Positions 63,398-64,000 of a stretch of DNA of 64,000 bases are shown in pieces. Every line of letters starts with the position of its first letter. Position 1 is the first letter of the stretch. Location: assembly GCA_015057865.1 (NCBI GenBank), contig SVDH01000007.1, forward strand, positions 1 through 64,000, in the 5' to 3' direction. Both the position numbers and the translations under genes were made by a program. Below the pieces are notes generated by a model that saw nothing but the letters and a program-made list of their open reading frames with translations, was not told where the DNA came from and did no database searches. Source of the DNA: Lachnospiraceae bacterium (GTDB lineage Bacteria; Bacillota; Clostridia; Lachnospirales; Lachnospiraceae).

Positions 63398-64000
63398 CTA
63401 CTGAAAATATTTTTCGCGTATGATCTCAACCGGCATATCCTGTCCGGTCCAGCATTTGAAGGATGCTGCGCCCTGAAAGAGCAGCATATACATCCCGTTA
63501 AAAGCAGCGCAGCCGGCATCTTCAGCCATCTGTAAAAGCCGGGTCTTACGTGGATTGTAAATAATGTCAGAGACGATCAGATCCGGCCGCAGATAAGATG
63601 CGTCCGGGATCAGACAGCCGTCTGTATCAGGTGCCATGCCGACATTTGTCGCATTGATCAGAATGTCAGAATCCGCGATCGCGCTGCGCAAAGCGTCAGG
63701 ATCGTCAAGCGGCAAAACATCTACGCTGCAGTCTGACAGATCAGATACTTTTTTGGCAAAAGCCTGTGCCCTGCCAAAAGACGGACCGCCCGGGCGGTTC
63801 ATAATATGGATCTTAGGTACTCCGTCAAGCGCAGCCTGTGCGCAGATCGCAGTCGCAGCTCCGCCGCAGCCAAGCATCGTTACAGTCATTCCGCAAAGAT
63901 CAAAGCCGGCATCTCTGGCTGCATCCATAAAGCCGATGCCATCCGTTGTATGACCGATCAGATGTCCGTCTTCATTAATGACGGTATTGCATGCGCCGGC
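63398..64000 (-). CDS. aroE: Shikimate dehydrogenase, partial (N-terminus beyond window)
   Basis: Reduces 3-dehydroshikimate with NADPH. The visible part starts AGACNTVINEDGHLIGHTTDGIGF, which includes the substrate-binding NT and D residues, then the Rossmann loop MLGCGGAATAICAQAA, NRPGG, NATNVGM and a C-terminal FQGAASFKCWTG. About the first 80-90 residues lie outside the window. It is upstream of the DAHP synthase gene on the same strand, 35 bases apart, so they form one shikimate unit. Confidence 0.93.
   Translation of the reverse strand, partial: AGACNTVINEDGHLIGHTTDGIGFMDAARDAGFDLCGMTVTMLGCGGAATAICAQAALDGVPKIHIMNRPGGPSFGRAQAFAKKVSDLSDCSVDVLPLDDPDALRSAIADSDILINATNVGMAPDTDGCLIPDASYLRPDLIVSDIIYNPRKTRLLQMAEDAGCAAFNGMYMLLFQGAASFKCWTGQDMPVEIIREKYFQ

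Overview
The window is a stretch of bacterial chromosome of moderate G+C with dense, mostly plus-strand genes. Typical features are GTG/ATG starts behind strong AGGAGG-type ribosome sites, a CIRCE-controlled groESL operon, a RelQ-type alarmone synthetase, RNase Y, DivIB/FtsL division proteins and a Firmicutes-type LexA box at recA. Together they point to Bacillota, class Clostridia, most likely a gut or rumen Lachnospiraceae. No tRNA, rRNA, CRISPR array, phage or intact insertion sequence was seen.

Layout. 1-1.4 kb: tail of a membrane Ser/Thr kinase and a Cof-type HAD phosphatase. 1.5-3.6 kb: CIRCE-groES-groEL. 3.6-3.9 kb: a hairpin-rich intergenic repeat. 3.9-7.1 kb: Nudix, RidA, M20 amidohydrolase, ArsC/Spx-like and lipoprotein genes. 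7.2-12.9 kb: degV, purA, a TGS-less thrS, two small genes and lgt. 13-24 kb: a reduced division/cell-wall cluster (mraZ, rsmH, ftsL, ftsI-type PBP, mraY, murD, ftsW, divIB, then ftsZ) with a minus-strand GAPDH gene between divIB and ftsZ. 24-33.3 kb: argS, a CPBP protease, dnaE, pfkA, an rRNA methyltransferase, a small conserved gene and relQ. 33.3-35.6 kb: a long compound-hairpin element followed by two COG0523 GTPases, one with a long His-rich tract and one fused to a YcgQ/DUF1980-like domain. 35.6-41 kb: a strongly codon-biased catabolic cluster (SDR, 3-hydroxyacyl-CoA-dehydrogenase-like enzyme, cyclase-family hydrolase, BKACE lyase, zinc ribbon, GntR regulator). 41-45.5 kb: HxlR regulator, purine nucleoside phosphorylase, MTA/SAH-deaminase-type amidohydrolase, RNase HI and a divergent ClC protein. 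45.5-59.2 kb: alaS, rpsU, deoB, prfC, recA-recX, rny, xth, cysE, lepB, an S1-domain protein and an SseB-like protein. 59.2-62.3 kb: a preQ1-I riboswitch with terminator controlling queD-queE-folE-queC-queF, bracketed by copies of one GGTGCC-type repeat. 62.3-64 kb: minus-strand DAHP synthase and shikimate dehydrogenase (cut by the window end).

The most interesting part is the 35.9-39.8 kb cluster. Its four enzyme families match the four steps known for anaerobic phloroglucinol breakdown: SDR phloroglucinol reductase, cyclase-superfamily dihydrophloroglucinol cyclohydrolase, 3HCDH-family 3-hydroxy-5-oxohexanoate dehydrogenase and BKACE-family triacetate:acetyl-CoA lyase. This would let the cell turn the A-ring of dietary flavonoids into acetoacetate and acetoacetyl-CoA. 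The assignment is inferred from family content and gene order, not proven. Other points of note are the paired metal GTPases behind a structured element, the riboswitch-controlled preQ1 operon, and the unusual cofactor-site residues of GAPDH.
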